Positions 63,517 through 64,000 of a DNA stretch of 64,000 nt are shown here, in pieces. Origin of the DNA: CABZJG01 sp902512685 (lineage in GTDB: Bacteria; Pseudomonadota; Alphaproteobacteria; Rhodobacterales; Rhodobacteraceae); contig CP179201.1 of the NCBI GenBank assembly GCA_051201605.1, positions 2,170,001 to 2,234,000 on the forward strand. Reading direction: 5' to 3'. Both the position numbers and the translations under genes were made by a program. The notes beneath the pieces were generated by a model that saw only the letters and a list, made by a program, of their open reading frames with translations, was not told where the DNA came from and did no database searches. Every line of letters begins with the position of its first letter. The first letter of the stretch is position 1.

Positions 63517-63608
63517 TGGACCTGTCCCGAAATTGTGCCGCTCCTTTAATCGCATATTATGCAAAAAAGGAGCCATCCACACATGACAGCACCAAAACCT
63601 CTGATGAC
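63517..63608 (+). mobile_element. IS3-family left-end fragment
   Basis: 92 bp. TGGACCTGTCCCGAAATTGTG at the start matches the terminal repeat of the element at 56314, including the CCGCTCCTTTAA and GCATATTATGCA segments. It continues with a Shine-Dalgarno (AAAAGGAG) and about eleven codons of an orfA (MTAPKPLMTGN). It is cut by the IS6 end at 63609. Confidence 0.8.
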
Positions 63609-63676
63609 GGGCAATGGTGGTGTCAGACAAATCGGCTCAAGCATCAGAGGCCTGGAGAGCGTGGATTCTATGGAGC
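63609..63676 (-). mobile_element. IS6-family right-end fragment
   Basis: 68 bp beginning GGTGGTGTCAGACAAATCGG, the right terminal repeat seen also at 31947 (reversed) and 60200. It ends with a few bases corresponding to the transposase 3' end, then host DNA. It joins the IS3 fragment to the truncated HNH-HIT gene. Confidence 0.8.
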
Positions 63677-64000
63677 GATCATGTCGATCATATTGTCCCA
63701 AGATCAAAAGGCGGCCCAGATGACTTGAGTAACTTCCAAGCTCTCTGTCAGACCTGCAATTCTAACAAAAGAGCTGAGGATGACACTGACTTCCGAGGCA
63801 TATTAGAAAGCTACAAAGAACGAGATAGTGATTGTTTATTCTGCAATGATTGCGCTGGGCGTGTAGTAGATGAGAATGAGCTATGTTTTGCTATCAGAGA
63901 CGGCTTTCCTGTAACTGAATTGCATACTCTCATTATTCCTAAAAGACATGTGGCTGACTATTTTGAACTATACCAGCCAGAGCACAATGCAATCCAGGAT
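63677..64000 (+). pseudogene. HNH endonuclease-HIT domain fusion, 5'-truncated and running off the window
   Basis: 108 codons are open to the window end. HVDHIVPRSKGGPDDLSNFQ then ALCQTCNSNKRAEDD is the C-terminal half of an HNH nuclease with Cys-x-x-Cys zinc ligand. After a short linker, CLFCNDCAGRVVDENELCFA and HTLIIPKRHVADYFELYQP are the start of a HIT (histidine-triad) nucleotide hydrolase domain. The HIT active-site His triad would lie past the window. The N-terminal part of the HNH domain is replaced by the IS6 right end, so the nuclease half is probably inactive unless a start within IS DNA is used. Confidence 0.8.

Overview
The window is a stretch of bacterial chromosome. The gene content points to a marine alphaproteobacterium, Roseobacter-like or SAR116-like. 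The clues are a DmdA-type DMSP demethylase, a BCCT betaine-type carrier, TRAP and tripartite tricarboxylate (TTT) carriers, UgpABCE-type sugar import, a DUF1501/DUF1800 pair and moderate GC with AT-rich spacers. This assignment is inference from content only. No rRNA, CRISPR array or replication origin is visible. One tRNA is present, tRNA-Arg(CCG).

Left part, 0-31.5 kb: ordinary but specialised catabolic loci. (1) 0-8.8 kb holds a Dpp/Opp-type peptide ABC transporter end (permease plus double ATPase), a CocE/NonD serine hydrolase, a Gate-domain membrane protein, a GH31 alpha-glycosidase and a cupin. (2) 9.1-14.3 kb holds a duplicated ferredoxin-like barrel protein, a DUF1800-DUF1501 operon of exported proteins and a DUF1330 protein. 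(3) 14.3-22.9 kb holds a four-gene operon (FMN 2-hydroxyacid dehydrogenase, TPP enzyme, transthyretin-like protein, DmdA-type demethylase). It is divergent from a TRAP transporter and followed by a LysR regulator. (4) 23.4-25.0 kb is a BCCT carrier. (5) 25.2-31.5 kb is a HAD phosphatase and a DeoR-ugpCBAE-type sugar or polyol uptake operon.

Middle part, 31.6-47.9 kb: a MarR/HpaR-type regulator is cut off by two abutting IS6-family fragments. Next comes a gene set that fits sulfoacetate or similar acid catabolism: AMP-forming CoA ligase (SauT-like), CoA-acylating aldehyde dehydrogenase (SauS-like), TctCBA and a divergent LacI regulator. Then follows a complete cyanophycin module: cyanophycinase, cyanophycin synthetase, an extra Mur-ligase-like protein and isoaspartyl peptidase. 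A full IS6-family element bounds the module on the left and a decayed IS6 fragment bounds it on the right.

Right part, 48.2-64 kb: mobile and scarred DNA around tRNA-Arg. A 6.1-kb island lies between two direct 19-bp copies of the tRNA-Arg 3' end (48237-48255 and 54359-54377). Inside it are two further nested inverted repeats: 254 bp with one mismatch around the cargo, and 80 bp perfect around the tyrosine recombinase gene. The cargo is a hypothetical protein, a GST, an NTF2-like protein and a frameshifted adenylate cyclase/TPR gene. A 98-bp relic of the same element end survives at 39.7 kb. Beyond the tRNA lie a second, divergent tyrosine recombinase, an intact IS3-family element that clipped a YbjQ-family gene (3-bp target duplication visible), an SNase gene back-to-back with a VOC fragment, an LpxL-type acyltransferase, a chimeric IS6 element and a kinase/class-III aminotransferase operon. 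The window ends in a 5'-truncated HNH-HIT fusion gene joined to IS fragments.
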